A stretch of DNA of 35,757 nt from Oligoflexia bacterium (GTDB taxonomy: Bacteria; Bdellovibrionota; UBA1018), in contig JAMPXZ010000007.1 of the NCBI GenBank assembly GCA_023700925.1, positions 1 to 35,757 of the forward strand, in the 5' to 3' direction. Made by a program: the position numbers and the translations under genes. The notes under the pieces were generated by a model. That model was not told where the DNA came from. It saw only the letters and a program-made list of their open reading frames with translations, and ran no database searches. Below are positions 1-7,540 of this stretch, piece after piece. How positions within the stretch are numbered: the stretch's first letter is position 1; each line of letters starts with the position of its first letter.

Positions 1-96
1 AGGGTTACCATAAATGGCAGGGGGGTAGAAGCGGGGCAAAATTCTCTGGCCCTCGGCCTGGAAATCGGCTAGAAATTCGAAGTACCAAGTTTTTTC

Positions 97-172
97 GGGG
101 CTATAGCTCAGTTGGTAGAGCGCTGCAATCGCACTGCAGAGGCCAGCGGTTCGAATCCGCTTAGCTCCACCA
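97..172 (+). tRNA. tRNA-Ala (anticodon CGC)
   Basis: A full cloverleaf can be folded: 7-bp acceptor stem GGGGCTA/TAGCTCC, D stem GCTC/GAGC, anticodon stem CTGCA/TGCAG with the loop ATCGCAC (anticodon CGC, reading GCG), T stem AGCGG/CCGCT with loop TTCGAAT, then A73 and an encoded CCA. The acceptor stem carries the G3:U70 wobble pair that is the classic alanine identity element, which confirms the assignment. The sequence downstream becomes more AT-rich and contains a transposase remnant, so the 3' end may have served as an insertion site; no attachment-site duplication was found. Confidence 0.97.
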
Positions 173-207
173 TTTTCTTTCGGATGCGATTTTGCGGCTC
201 TTCCCCA

Positions 208-441
208 TTACGTGGGGCACTTCTTGCATTGAAGTTGATTTCTGATCGCAAATACGCCATCCCACCCACACAGCGAAGTCACTCTGGGTCGGTAGTTCTT
301 AAAATTCCTGAAGCCATAGGCTCGCCTTGAGATCATTTCCATCTTCCTATGGAGGTCCTCGGTAATGCGGTTGTTTTTGGAATCCATCTGGTGTCTCGCT
401 TTGCGTCTCAGTTGGTCCCCTGGAGCCAATTGAGCTAGCAT
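208..441 (-). pseudogene. C-terminal remnant of an ISL3-like transposase
   Basis: The minus-strand frame contains a stretch beginning NNRITEDLHRKMEMISRRAY and continuing with GFRNFKNYRPRV and a CGW motif. This resembles the C-terminal end of DDE transposases of the ISL3 type, whose usual form is a helix ending in GFRNFxNYRLRV. Only about 60 residues are recognisable; the catalytic DDE part is absent and no terminal inverted repeats were seen. It is therefore a decayed fragment, not a mobile element. It lies 36 bases after a tRNA gene. Family assignment is from motif memory, not a search. Confidence 0.6.
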
Positions 442-729
442 TGATGCGGATGGGATTTCTCGGGCTCCTCAGCTTGCTCGGACTTCACGGCGTGGCCTAG
501 ACTACGAGTCCGTCATGACCAATGAGCTCAAGGAGAAATTGCCGCCGTCTCCGCCGCCGCCAATTCCTGGCAGTCCCTGCTCGAAATGGTTTTAGCGGCT
601 CATTAGTTGACTGCCCGCGCGATGCAGTAGTCATAATCCTGTAACGCGTCGCATTATTTATTTCACTCCTATCCATTTGAAATATAACGATAATTTCCGT
701 TCTTTGGTGCCTAGGAGTGGACAAGTCGC
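442..729. other. Gene-free, AT-richer spacer
   Basis: No frame here has convincing coding character: short open frames lack ribosome binding sites and recognisable motifs. Composition is visibly more AT-rich than the main genes, especially 600-780. It may be the eroded remainder of whatever carried the neighbouring transposase fragment. Confidence 0.5.
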
Positions 730-758
730 TTCGGATCGTTTAGTGTTATTCATATAGT
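730..758 (+). promoter_or_regulatory. Candidate sigma70-type promoter for the repeat lipoprotein gene
   Basis: TTCGGA (730-735) and TATAGT (753-758) are separated by 17 bases. The -10 matches 5 of 6 consensus bases but the -35 only 3 of 6. It would give a leader of about 25 bases ending in the GGAGG at 778-782. Confidence 0.35.
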
Positions 759-787
759 TAAGATTAGTTAAAACTTTGGAGGCTGTC

Positions 788-2122
788 ATGAAACGCATTC
801 TCTTCCCTCTGACCATCGGAATGATGCTGATGGGATGTGAAACCCGGGAAAGCATGATGCGCTCTGAGGGCGAGCTGAATTTCCGAGGAGACCATTTCGC
901 GGAGGCCAGCAGCTTCCGGGGGGCTGCGCTCGAAGGTCGCGCCTGCTCGGCGGCGGACGCTTCGCTGATCGGGCTTTCGGGCAGCTCCGTTGAGATCTCG
1001 GGCAACGCCAAGGTCGAAGGAAAAGTGATTCTGCTGGATCGCTCCAAGCTGCGCCTCTCGGGGAATGTGCAGCTCCCGGGCGGGATACTGCGAGACGCTA
1101 GTGTAGAGATCAAGCAGAGCGGGCATCCTCAGGTCGGTGCCATCACGACGGCTGACCTTTCGGCCGTCGAGCGCGAAGCGGAGGCGCTTGCCGCTTTCGC
1201 GAGCTCCCAGACTCCTTCTCAGCGGCTCGAGAAGATTCAAGGCTCGCTCGTGATCGAAGGCGCGCCGGGGCTCAATGTCATTTCGGTGGACCGCGATCTT
1301 CAGCTTTCCGGTTTGGAGTCGCTGGTTCTTCGCGGGAGCTCCGCATCGGTTTTCGTTTTCAATGTCGAAGGGGATCTCCGGATCTCCGGCCTCGCCTCGA
1401 TCTCGGTGCAGGGTGGGGCGCTGGCGTCCAACGTGCTTTTCAATTTCGTCGGCCGCGGTCGTGATCTGGCTTTGAGCGGGCAGGGGAAGGTCGCCGGCAG
1501 CTTCGTAGCGCTGGAGCGCGGCGCTGCGATCAGCGGTGGCGGTGAGTTCTCGGGGCTTGTGATCGCCGGTCATGGCTTGAAGTTGTCCGGCAACGGCAAG
1601 GTCCTGCATGCTGCGGGGTTCTGCGTGGAGGAGCCTGCGCCGGAGCCCACGCCGACGGTAACGCCGGAACCTACGCCTACGGTAACGCCGGAACCTACGC
1701 CTACGGTAACGCCGGAACCTACGCCTACGGTAACGCCGGAACCTACGCCTACGGTAACGCCGGAACCTACGCCTACGGTAACGCCGGAGCCTACGCCGAC
1801 GGTAACGCCGGAACCCACGCCGACGGTAACGCCGGAACCTACGCCGACGGTAACGCCGGAGCCTACGCCGACGGTAACGCCGGAGCCTACACCGACGGTA
1901 ACGCCGGAACCCACGCCGACGGTGACGCCGGAGCCTACGCCGACGGTGACGCCGGAACCTACGCCCACGGTGACGCCGGAACCTACGCCCACGGTGACGC
2001 CGGAACCTACGCCTACTGAAACTGTCACTCCTGATGACAGCGAGAATCCCACTCCCGAGCCGTCGCCGACCCCCACTCCTTGCGTGGGTCTCACCTGCGG
2101 CGGTGGCGTGATCGGGATTTAA
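788..2122 (+). CDS. Lipoprotein with choice-of-anchor-A-like domain and Pro/Thr repeat stalk
   Basis: About 444 residues. The start at 788 is chosen because GGAGG (778-782) sits 5 bases upstream; an in-frame TTG at 776 would overlap that site. Residues 1-17 form a lipoprotein signal with lipobox LMGC, so the mature protein should be lipid-anchored at Cys17. Residues about 45-275 are beta-rich with recurring LSGN/ISG turns and the pattern NVLFNF (about 215-220), [20 protein letters not shown], which resembles choice-of-anchor A family domains of surface proteins. From residue 286 there are 15 exact EPTPTVTP octapeptides plus a degenerate copy, then a short Pro-rich tail ending [13 protein letters not shown]. 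The stalk is likely an extended spacer. Odd point: the repeat lies C-terminal to the globular domain, while the lipid anchor is N-terminal, so the stalk may project outward or contact the cell wall. Function unknown. Confidence 0.85.
   Translation: MKRILFPLTIGMMLMGCETRESMMRSEGELNFRGDHFAEASSFRGAALEGRACSAADASLIGLSGSSVEISGNAKVEGKVILLDRSKLRLSGNVQLPGGILRDASVEIKQSGHPQVGAITTADLSAVEREAEALAAFASSQTPSQRLEKIQGSLVIEGAPGLNVISVDRDLQLSGLESLVLRGSSASVFVFNVEGDLRISGLASISVQGGALASNVLFNFVGRGRDLALSGQGKVAGSFVALERGAAISGGGEFSGLVIAGHGLKLSGNGKVLHAAGFCVEEPAPEPTPTVTPEPTPTVTPEPTPTVTPEPTPTVTPEPTPTVTPEPTPTVTPEPTPTVTPEPTPTVTPEPTPTVTPEPTPTVTPEPTPTVTPEPTPTVTPEPTPTVTPEPTPTVTPEPTPTVTPEPTPTETVTPDDSENPTPEPSPTPTPCVGLTCGGGVIGI
1643..2032 (+). 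repeat. 24-bp in-frame minisatellite (15 exact octapeptide units plus one degenerate)
   Basis: The array encodes EPTPTVTP in each 24-base unit from 1643 to 2002, followed by [10 protein letters not shown] (2003-2032). Units differ only by synonymous third-position changes (gaa/gag, cct/ccc, gcc/gct, gta/gtg) that run in blocks along the array: a GTA-rich 5' part and a GTG-rich 3' part. This is what slippage or unequal exchange produces. Copy number is probably variable between strains. Confidence 0.95.
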
Positions 2123-2350
2123 TTTGGGGACTTAGCCTAAACGCGACACTGCGCGCCGGTCTTTGGTGCCCTCAGTTTGTTTGACTGTCTGCCCGTCAGC
2201 ACCGAGATAGGGGCTCAGCGGCCGTCTGAGTCGGAAGCGTTGATCAGCGAGAGTCGGCGTTTGGCTAGCGTTCCATGGTACCGCAGGAGCCGCCAAGCCA
2301 ACCGGAGCACGGACGCCAGGTCGAAGCCTCTACGTTGGACTCCCTAAATA

Positions 2351-3059
2351 CTATTTCGCAGCCGCCGCTGCCGAGGGTTCGGATTCGCTGCTTCCGCCCG
2401 TTCCATTCACTTCCGGGGAGGCGACATTCTTATCTTTCATTTCACTTTGGGCTTCGCGTCTAAGCCCTTTCCTCGGCGAATTTTTTTGTGCCGCCTCTTC
2501 AAGTCTTTGACGGATTTCGTCCTGGTCGTTCAAATCGATGGCGTCGCGGGGATAGGACGCCAATAGGCGCCCACCGTATGGAGCCTCTTGAACCACCACG
2601 ATGTCACCTTTTTTTCCGCTGATCCCATTGCCGGGTCCAATATAGATTCGAGTCCAGCCGTCCTTGTTTCCTGGGGCCGAGCTAGGACCATGTGGAAGTT
2701 CAAGGAGCTTTCTTCCTCCGCCAGGAAATGCTTGGACTATGGCGATATTTCCCTTTTTTCCTGATAACCCGTTGCTCTTGCTAATCTGGAGCTGGACATA
2801 TTTATTTGGGGGAAGCTTTGTCTCGGTCGAATGGAACTTACCGAGAGGTGTTCCTCCGGGGGGATCATTCGCATTAATAGACGCCTTCATGACGATGACA
2901 TCGCCCGATCGCCCAATAAGTCCATTGCTCGACCCGATATCAATTCTCAAAGTTTGAGGATTGAATTCATCGGGAGCATCCTTAAGGCGTCTCGCCAGCA
3001 TATGCGGTTGCCATTGCGACAACAGCTAGAGCGAAGCCTCCAGAATGGTTCCACCTCAT
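2351..3059 (-). CDS. Secreted protein with three internal repeats, interrupted by a frameshift
   Basis: The start at 3059 has an AGGAGG 4 bases upstream (3064-3069) and opens a good signal peptide (MRWNHSGG, hydrophobic core, ATAYA|G cleavage), but that frame stops after 25 codons at a TAA. The body continues in the +1 frame from about position 3000 to 2351. Skipping one base right after the cleavage site fuses the two into one exported protein of about 235 residues, so this is one gene with a 1-base insertion (or 2-base loss), a sequencing error, or a programmed shift. The body has three related segments about 50 residues apart with the core SNGLIGRSGDVIVM, SNGLSGKKGNIAIV and GNGISGKKGDIVVV, then a charged, low-complexity tail (SSESEPSAAAAAK). 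DNA is AT-richer than its neighbours. Family not recognised; one beta-strand-rich unit per repeat is likely. Confidence 0.65.
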
Positions 3060-3271
3060 AGTGCCTCCTATCAAAGTCCTTTTGGAAATCTTTAAAGAAT
3101 ACTTGAAGCACAATGTCCCACGCGATGTCCCCCGCGATCTGCGCGAGCTTCAGCTGCCCGCCCACGCCAGCTCAGAGAGGCCCTTTTCCTGACGTTCAGC
3201 AACCAAAGCGTCATCGTTCGGCCTCGATGGCTTTCTTCGGTCAGGGTAAGTCTCCGGTAGGAGAAAACCCT

Positions 3272-3766
3272 ATGTTTCATCGCTATCTGGTTCCGACTTT
3301 TGCCATTCTCATCGCGTCACAGGCCGCCCTCGCCCAAGGCCCCTGCGACACGCTCCTGGAGCGTCTGGCTGCGAACTGGGATACGCGCGATGCGCGGATT
3401 GACCAGGTCTTCGCTTGCGGGCCGGAGTTCGAGGGGCTCAAGGGCAGGATCAAGCCCGTTGACGCGTGCGTGGCGCTCTATCGGCTTTCGGGCGATCCTG
3501 AGTTCCAGCTCGTCGCCTATCATGACGCCGCCAACGGGCTGTCGGTGGATCGCGCGATCGTCCGCGGCAACTGGGCGTCGGGCTGGGAGTCGTCGGGGAG
3601 CTATCTCTGGGGCGATGTGAAAACCTATCTCGATATCGAGCAGGTGGATCTCGAGCTGAGGATTACTGTGAGTCGCGAGACCGCGCGCGACATGCTCTTC
3701 GGACCTCCGCAGCGGGTCTTCAAGGCTTACGAGACGGTTTGTCCGATACCCGCTTTGGGGAGATGA
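3272..3766 (+). CDS. Small exported protein of unknown function
   Basis: 164 residues. The start at 3272 is preferred because AGGAG (3259-3263) lies 8 bases upstream and the N-terminus becomes a clean signal peptide (MFHRYLVPTFAILIASQAALA|Q). The mature protein has four cysteines (after QGP, in VFACGP, in DACVALY and near the C-terminus in ETVCPIP), which could form two disulfides in the periplasm. No known family recognised. It is followed after 25 bases by the next gene on the same strand and may be cotranscribed with it. Confidence 0.8.
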   Translation: MFHRYLVPTFAILIASQAALAQGPCDTLLERLAANWDTRDARIDQVFACGPEFEGLKGRIKPVDACVALYRLSGDPEFQLVAYHDAANGLSVDRAIVRGNWASGWESSGSYLWGDVKTYLDIEQVDLELRITVSRETARDMLFGPPQRVFKAYETVCPIPALGR

Positions 3767-3791
3767 GGGGGCCGCGAGAGCGGTTTCTCTC

Positions 3792-4583
3792 TTGCATCCG
3801 CCGCGCAGGGTGACACCTCCGGGAATTTTTTCGTTCATTCTCTGGGTTCTGCTTTTCGGCGCCACGGCTTGCCGGGAGCCCGATCCGGCTTTGGGTACCG
3901 CGTTGATTTTCGCGGGGGAGGGGACCAACCTTTCGAACGCCGACGCGCTGACTGAGCTCGCGCAGTCTCATTTTCTGGCTTATCGCTTCGTCACCTCCAG
4001 TGAGCTTGACGCCATGAGCACCGAGGAGCTCAAGCAGTATCGCCTCCTGGTCTGGCCCGGGGGCGAAAGCAGCGAGATGAACGACAGCCTTCGTGAGGAG
4101 ACCCGGACGCGCGTGCGCGACGCCGTGCGGGAGTCGGGCCTGGGTTATGTCGGTTTTTGCGCCGGCGCCTGGCTGGCGGTGGGGCCTCCCGCGCCATTCG
4201 GGCATCCTCCTTATTGGGGTTTCGGTATCGTGCCGGCTCCGTTCTTGGAGGAATATGATCCCAATGGGGAGGCTCCCAATCCGATAGGGGCGATAGTGAA
4301 AATCTTTTTTCCGGGCGGGAAGAGTCGCCATCTGGTCTGGTGGGGTGGTCCATTCTTTACGGAGTTTCCTGCCGGAGTCCTGGCGCGCTATCCCGACGGG
4401 ACCGCGGCAATCACGCAGGTCGAGGCGGGAGCGGGTTTCGTTACCCTTTCAGGTCTTCACCCCGAAGCGCCGCAGAGCTGGCGCGACGGCGAAAGGCTTC
4501 ACGATCCGGATGGCCTGGATCTGGATCTCGCCTGGCGCCTGATCGAGTCGACGGTCAAGCGCGAGCGGCTTGCGGCTTTTTAA
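3792..4583 (+). CDS. BPL_N / class I glutamine-amidotransferase-like protein, probably membrane-anchored
   Basis: About 263 residues from a TTG at 3792; a GTG at 3810 is the alternative, and neither has a strong ribosome site (GAGAG at 3776-3780 is the best). The N-terminus is hydrophobic (FSFILWVLLFGATAC) with a weak lipobox at Cys27, so export as a lipoprotein is plausible. The core reads LLVWPGGESSEM (about 86-97) and YVGFCAGAW (about 119-127), the nucleophile-elbow Cys of class I amidotransferase folds, then GFVTLSGLHPEAPQSW with a His. This pattern matches the BPL_N family (named from the N-terminal part of eukaryotic biotin-protein ligase), whose bacterial members are uncharacterised and often exported. 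It carries no ligase domain. The reaction is unknown. Confidence 0.75.
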   Translation: MHPPRRVTPPGIFSFILWVLLFGATACREPDPALGTALIFAGEGTNLSNADALTELAQSHFLAYRFVTSSELDAMSTEELKQYRLLVWPGGESSEMNDSLREETRTRVRDAVRESGLGYVGFCAGAWLAVGPPAPFGHPPYWGFGIVPAPFLEEYDPNGEAPNPIGAIVKIFFPGGKSRHLVWWGGPFFTEFPAGVLARYPDGTAAITQVEAGAGFVTLSGLHPEAPQSWRDGERLHDPDGLDLDLAWRLIESTVKRERLAAF

Positions 4584-5029
4584 GCTTGGGCGATCCATTC
4601 GGAAGCACACCTGGTTCGAGGTTATCTGCAGGACGGCGCTGCCAAGCCGGACTCCTGTGTCGGACGAGGTTCCGCGCGACTGGATCAGCGTGGCCCCGAA
4701 CAGCCGAATCGCGGAGGATATGGCGAGTGGCAGGCGAAGCTGCCCACGGATTGAGTACTGACGGAACGTCGCGGTGGCCCCTGTGGGCCGGAGTTCCGGC
4801 AGCTTATCGGGTCTTCAAGGCGGGCTCGAGAAGCTTCCGCTCCACAAGGCTTCCCCAAAGAGCGTCGCGATCTTGTCCAGCGGGCGGCGCCTTCCAAGGA
4901 AGAGACGGTCTACGCGCTTGGGCTCGACTATTTCGAGCTCTGAAATTGGCGGCTCAGACCCCTTCTTTACCTCGGCTCCGGCGCTTTGAGCTTTTCGCCA
5001 GTCAGAGTCCGTGGCAGATTTCTGAAGTG
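4584..5029. other. Spacer with fragmentary coding signal, possibly a decayed gene
   Basis: No single intact frame explains this stretch. One plus-strand frame ends convincingly at 4943 with KEETVYALGLDYFEL before TGA, while other frames carry protein-like pieces upstream (EVPRDWISVAPNSRIAED near 4660-4715; WPLWAGVPAAYRVFKAG near 4780-4830). This looks like a gene broken by several frameshifts, but the pieces could also be chance in GC-rich DNA. A long open frame that runs from the previous gene through here into the transporter is a compositional artefact. Confidence 0.3.
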
Positions 5030-5809
5030 ATGGAATCCCAGCTTCCGCTCGCGCTTACGGGCGCCGCGGTGACGGCAGTGGCTACGGGCATCGGCGCGCT
5101 TCCCGCGCTGGCGGCTCATCGGATCTCGGAACGCGGGCGTGACAGCCTGATGGGCTTCAGCGCCGGGGTGATGCTCGCGGCCTCCGCCTTCGCGCTGATC
5201 GGTCCCGCGCTCGCGCTTGTCCTGCAAGGTCGGCCCGAGCGCTTCGCGGGGGCGTTGTCGGTCGGGTTGATGGTGCTTTGCGGAGCGGCCTTTCTGCATA
5301 TCTGTAACCAGTGGCTGCCGCATGAGCATTTTTTCACCGGGCGCGAGGGCGGGCTGTCCCAGACCCGGCTCAAGCGGATCTGGCTCTTCGTCTTCGCGAT
5401 CACGCTGCATAACTTTCCCGAGGGTCTCGCCGTCGGAAGCGGGACCGGAAGCCACAGCCTCGAGCTGGCGCTCCCGATTCTCTCGGGGATCGCCTTGCAG
5501 GATCTTCCCGAGGGTTTTGTCGTGGCGATGGCCCTGGTCGGCGCGGGCTATTCAGCGAGGCGCGCGCTCGGGGTCGCCATGATCACGGGCCTCGTCGAGG
5601 CGGCTTCGGCCATGGTGGGCTATTTTGCGACAGAGCAGGTGCGGGATCTTCTGCCGTGGGCGCTCGCGTTCGCGGGGGGCGCGATGCTTTATGTCGTCAG
5701 TGATGAGATGATTCCGGAAAGCCATCACAAGGAGCACGCGCCGCACGCGACCGCGGGCCTGATGATCGGGTTCGTGCTGATGCTCGTTCTTGATACGGCG
5801 CTGGGGTAG
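5030..5809 (+). CDS. ZIP family metal transporter, GufA-like
   Basis: 259 residues with about eight hydrophobic segments. TM4 carries HNFPEG (His127, Asn128, Glu131) and TM5 carries QDLPEG (Gln157, Asp158, Glu161), the paired metal-binding signatures of ZIP proteins; the Q-x-x-PEG form in TM5 is typical of the GufA branch rather than ZupT, which has His there. A hydrophilic loop between TM3 and TM4 (about 96-115) and a C-terminal His-rich patch (ESHHKEHAPH) may bind metal. It should move divalent cations such as zinc across the inner membrane. The start at 5030 fits the topology; the ribosome site is weak (GAAG at 5024-5027). The specific metal cannot be read from sequence. Confidence 0.88.
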   Translation: MESQLPLALTGAAVTAVATGIGALPALAAHRISERGRDSLMGFSAGVMLAASAFALIGPALALVLQGRPERFAGALSVGLMVLCGAAFLHICNQWLPHEHFFTGREGGLSQTRLKRIWLFVFAITLHNFPEGLAVGSGTGSHSLELALPILSGIALQDLPEGFVVAMALVGAGYSARRALGVAMITGLVEAASAMVGYFATEQVRDLLPWALAFAGGAMLYVVSDEMIPESHHKEHAPHATAGLMIGFVLMLVLDTALG

Positions 5810-5843
5810 GGTAATCCGAACACATGCAGGATGCCAACGGCTC

Positions 5844-6260
5844 TCAGCCAGGCACCCTTGCAAGTACCGCCTTCGCGAAGTCCCGGAAGGTATCCAGATG
5901 CCGATGACAAACGTCATGCACGATCTTCCAGTCGATTTTGGAGTATTCGTGCACCAACATGTTTCTGAGCCCGACGGATTTCCGTAGGGAAACCGCTAGC
6001 TCCGCCGAAATGACGCCTTCCTTGGCCAAAAGTTCAAAGCTTTCCGCCATGGTCGTGGGCGACGGACCGCTCCTTTCCGCAAGGATGCGAACAGCGATAT
6101 CCACGCAGACCTGGGTCGCGCGCTCAAGATTCACTGCAATGATGTCCTGCAGGTCGAAATTGCTCTCCAGCTCCTCGAGCCGGAAGGGAAGCTTGCTCTC
6201 GATTCTTCCAACGCAGTTCCTCAAGGCTTCGATTTTCCGGCTCAGGAGGTCTCGAGTCAT
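5844..6260 (-). CDS. hepT: HepT-like HEPN toxin (DUF86)
   Basis: 138 residues, all-helical, with the HEPN signature R99-NMLV-H104-E-Y106 (Rx4HxY). In characterised HepT proteins this is the ribonuclease site, and the Tyr is the residue AMPylated by the partner MntA. The gene overlaps the preceding nucleotidyltransferase by 4 bases (ATGA, 6257-6260), so the two are translationally coupled with the antitoxin first, as in known hepT-mntA pairs. Active-site residues are intact. The expected action is cleavage of RNA when not neutralised. It is last in a four-gene minus-strand block. Lower GC than the surrounding genes suggests acquisition by transfer. Confidence 0.88.
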   Translation of the reverse strand: MTRDLLSRKIEALRNCVGRIESKLPFRLEELESNFDLQDIIAVNLERATQVCVDIAVRILAERSGPSPTTMAESFELLAKEGVISAELAVSLRKSVGLRNMLVHEYSKIDWKIVHDVCHRHLDTFRDFAKAVLARVPG

Positions 6261-6706
6261 AGCTTCGTTTTCAGGAACCTTTCTCTTTTTTTCTCAAGCA
6301 CATAGTCGTGAAGCGGCCTGAAATCGGCCTCCTCGAAAAGCTGACGTTTGAGGATGGACACCAAGAGCTCGAGATCGCCCTTTTTGACCCACGCCGCATC
6401 CCGAATGATTTCTTTCAGGATCACCCCGTGAAGGATGCGAAGATCTACCAGATCCACTTCCTTCTTCAGATGAAGACTCAGGTCACCGGCAAGGGCGAGC
6501 TTTTCATCGGTCGACAGCGGTCGATCCCCGGCGATCGCTACATCCACATCACTCTGCGGAGTTGGTTTTCCCGCAGTCCAAGATCCGTAAACCGCCACAA
6601 CTTTGATCTCATCATGCTTGGCAAAGAAGCTGGAAACCTGGTTCAGAACTTGAGTGCGGTCCATGGATTGGGACTGGGACTGGCTCATCGAATTCAAGCG
6701 TATCAT
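6257..6706 (-). CDS. mntA: MntA-like minimal nucleotidyltransferase antitoxin
   Basis: About 149 residues. The nucleotidyltransferase signature GS-x10-DxD is complete (YGSWTAG... to SDVDVAI), and a third acidic residue is available in VDLVDL. In type VII systems MntA transfers AMP from ATP onto a Tyr of HepT and silences it. The start is uncertain: ATG codons at 6706, 6688 and 6664 are all in frame and none has a clear ribosome site; the Ser-Gln run between them (SQSQSQS) is unlike the family, so 6664 may be the true start. The stop overlaps the start of hepT. The next gene upstream is a second nucleotidyltransferase after a 71-base gap. Confidence 0.85.
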   Translation of the reverse strand: MIRLNSMSQSQSQSMDRTQVLNQVSSFFAKHDEIKVVAVYGSWTAGKPTPQSDVDVAIAGDRPLSTDEKLALAGDLSLHLKKEVDLVDLRILHGVILKEIIRDAAWVKKGDLELLVSILKRQLFEEADFRPLHDYVLEKKRERFLKTKL

Positions 6707-6777
6707 GTTCAATGCGAGTTCGGCAGGCGCTTCATGCCAAGGGCTTGCTGCCCTATGTCACGCATTAACGCTTGGGT

Positions 6778-7092
6778 CTATTTTCGCTTAAACAGGACTT
6801 TCCCCACCCGCTGGATATGATCAAGGAGCTCGGGGTCCTCGATCTGATGAAGTAGCGATAGATCGATCTGATAGGGAATAAGCGCCTCTTCCAGATCGGT
6901 TTCGAGTTTTAGAAGATCCGTCGTGGTGAGGCCAGGCCCGACCAAGACCAGGTCGATGTCGGAGCCCGGCTTGTAATTGCCTTTCGCCCTGGACCCATAA
7001 ACGAGAGCCTGCATGACCTTTGGATTCATCTTAAGGATGGCTAGGATCTTTTCGGTGGATTTTGCGGTCAAGCCGAAGGGTTCCGATGTCAT
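6778..7092 (-). CDS. MNT-family nucleotidyltransferase, HI0073-like
   Basis: 104 residues from the ATG at 7092, chosen because it overlaps the stop of the upstream gene as ATGA (7089-7092). The core GS-x10-DxD motif is intact (YGSRAKGNY... GSDIDLVL; Gly33-Ser34, Asp45, Asp47). Its layout matches HI0073-type minimal nucleotidyltransferases, which pair with an HI0074-type helical substrate-binding partner, and that partner is the gene just upstream. It is more canonical (GSRAKG) than the MntA-like gene next door (GSWTAG), so the two are not recent duplicates. Substrate unknown; AMP transfer to the partner is a reasonable guess. Confidence 0.85.
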   Translation of the reverse strand: MTSEPFGLTAKSTEKILAILKMNPKVMQALVYGSRAKGNYKPGSDIDLVLVGPGLTTTDLLKLETDLEEALIPYQIDLSLLHQIEDPELLDHIQRVGKVLFKRK

Positions 7093-7499
7093 TGCGAGCG
7101 GAGGCCTTCCATTTTGGTGAGAAACTCCTCGAAGCACGCCATATAGGAATTAACGGTTTTTTGGAAGATATCGTCAGCTACGGATGAGTTATAGGTATGG
7201 GACGTGTGGTTGCGGCTCTGAATCATTTCCATCCAGTCTTCGCCTCGGGTGATCAGCCCTCGACGAAACGCCTCCCGCGTGGCATCGCGAGATCCCGTGA
7301 CCTGCGACGCACCCTGAAACTCGAAATAATCCTTCATGACATTCCACGCCAGCTCATGGGTGAATTCAAAGGCTTGGATCAGCCCTTGCTTTTCGAGGTC
7401 ACTCAACGGGCGCTTTTTGGAAAGTTCAATGGCCGCGCGCAACTGAGGGAGGGCTCTTGCGTAGTTCTTGAGTCTTTGGTGCCAGCGGATATCTTGCAT
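7089..7499 (-). CDS. HI0074-family nucleotidyltransferase substrate-binding / HEPN protein
   Basis: 136 residues, helical. It carries RNHTSHTYN at about 96-104, which can be read as R96-NHTS-H101-T-Y103, the same Rx4HxY spacing as in HepT. The family was named as a substrate-binding partner of nucleotidyltransferases and belongs to the HEPN superfamily, so it is a probable toxin or target of the HI0073-like enzyme, with which it overlaps by 4 bases. Here the HEPN gene comes first and the enzyme second, the reverse of the downstream hepT-mntA pair. No clear ribosome site is seen; TATAGG lies about 15 bases before the start and could be a -10 box for a short-leader transcript. Confidence 0.85.
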   Translation of the reverse strand: MQDIRWHQRLKNYARALPQLRAAIELSKKRPLSDLEKQGLIQAFEFTHELAWNVMKDYFEFQGASQVTGSRDATREAFRRGLITRGEDWMEMIQSRNHTSHTYNSSVADDIFQKTVNSYMACFEEFLTKMEGLRSQ

Positions 7500-7540
7500 G
7501 AAATGAAAGCTACCCTATAGAGGGCTGACGTGGAAGAGGT

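Noticed and set aside
1643-2002. CRISPR-like array
   Set aside because: Units are directly adjacent with no spacers and are in frame in a coding sequence.
1570-2094. Long minus-strand open frame coding a Gly-Val repeat opposite the Pro/Thr repeat
   Set aside because: It is the complement of the 24-bp array; a 24-base unit keeps all frames open. No ribosome site or start context.
4340-5029. Upstream extension of the ZIP transporter frame by 230 codons
   Set aside because: The extension overlaps the end of the BPL_N-like gene in another frame and has no family character; Arg/Ser/Gly-rich composition is typical of a GC-rich shadow frame.
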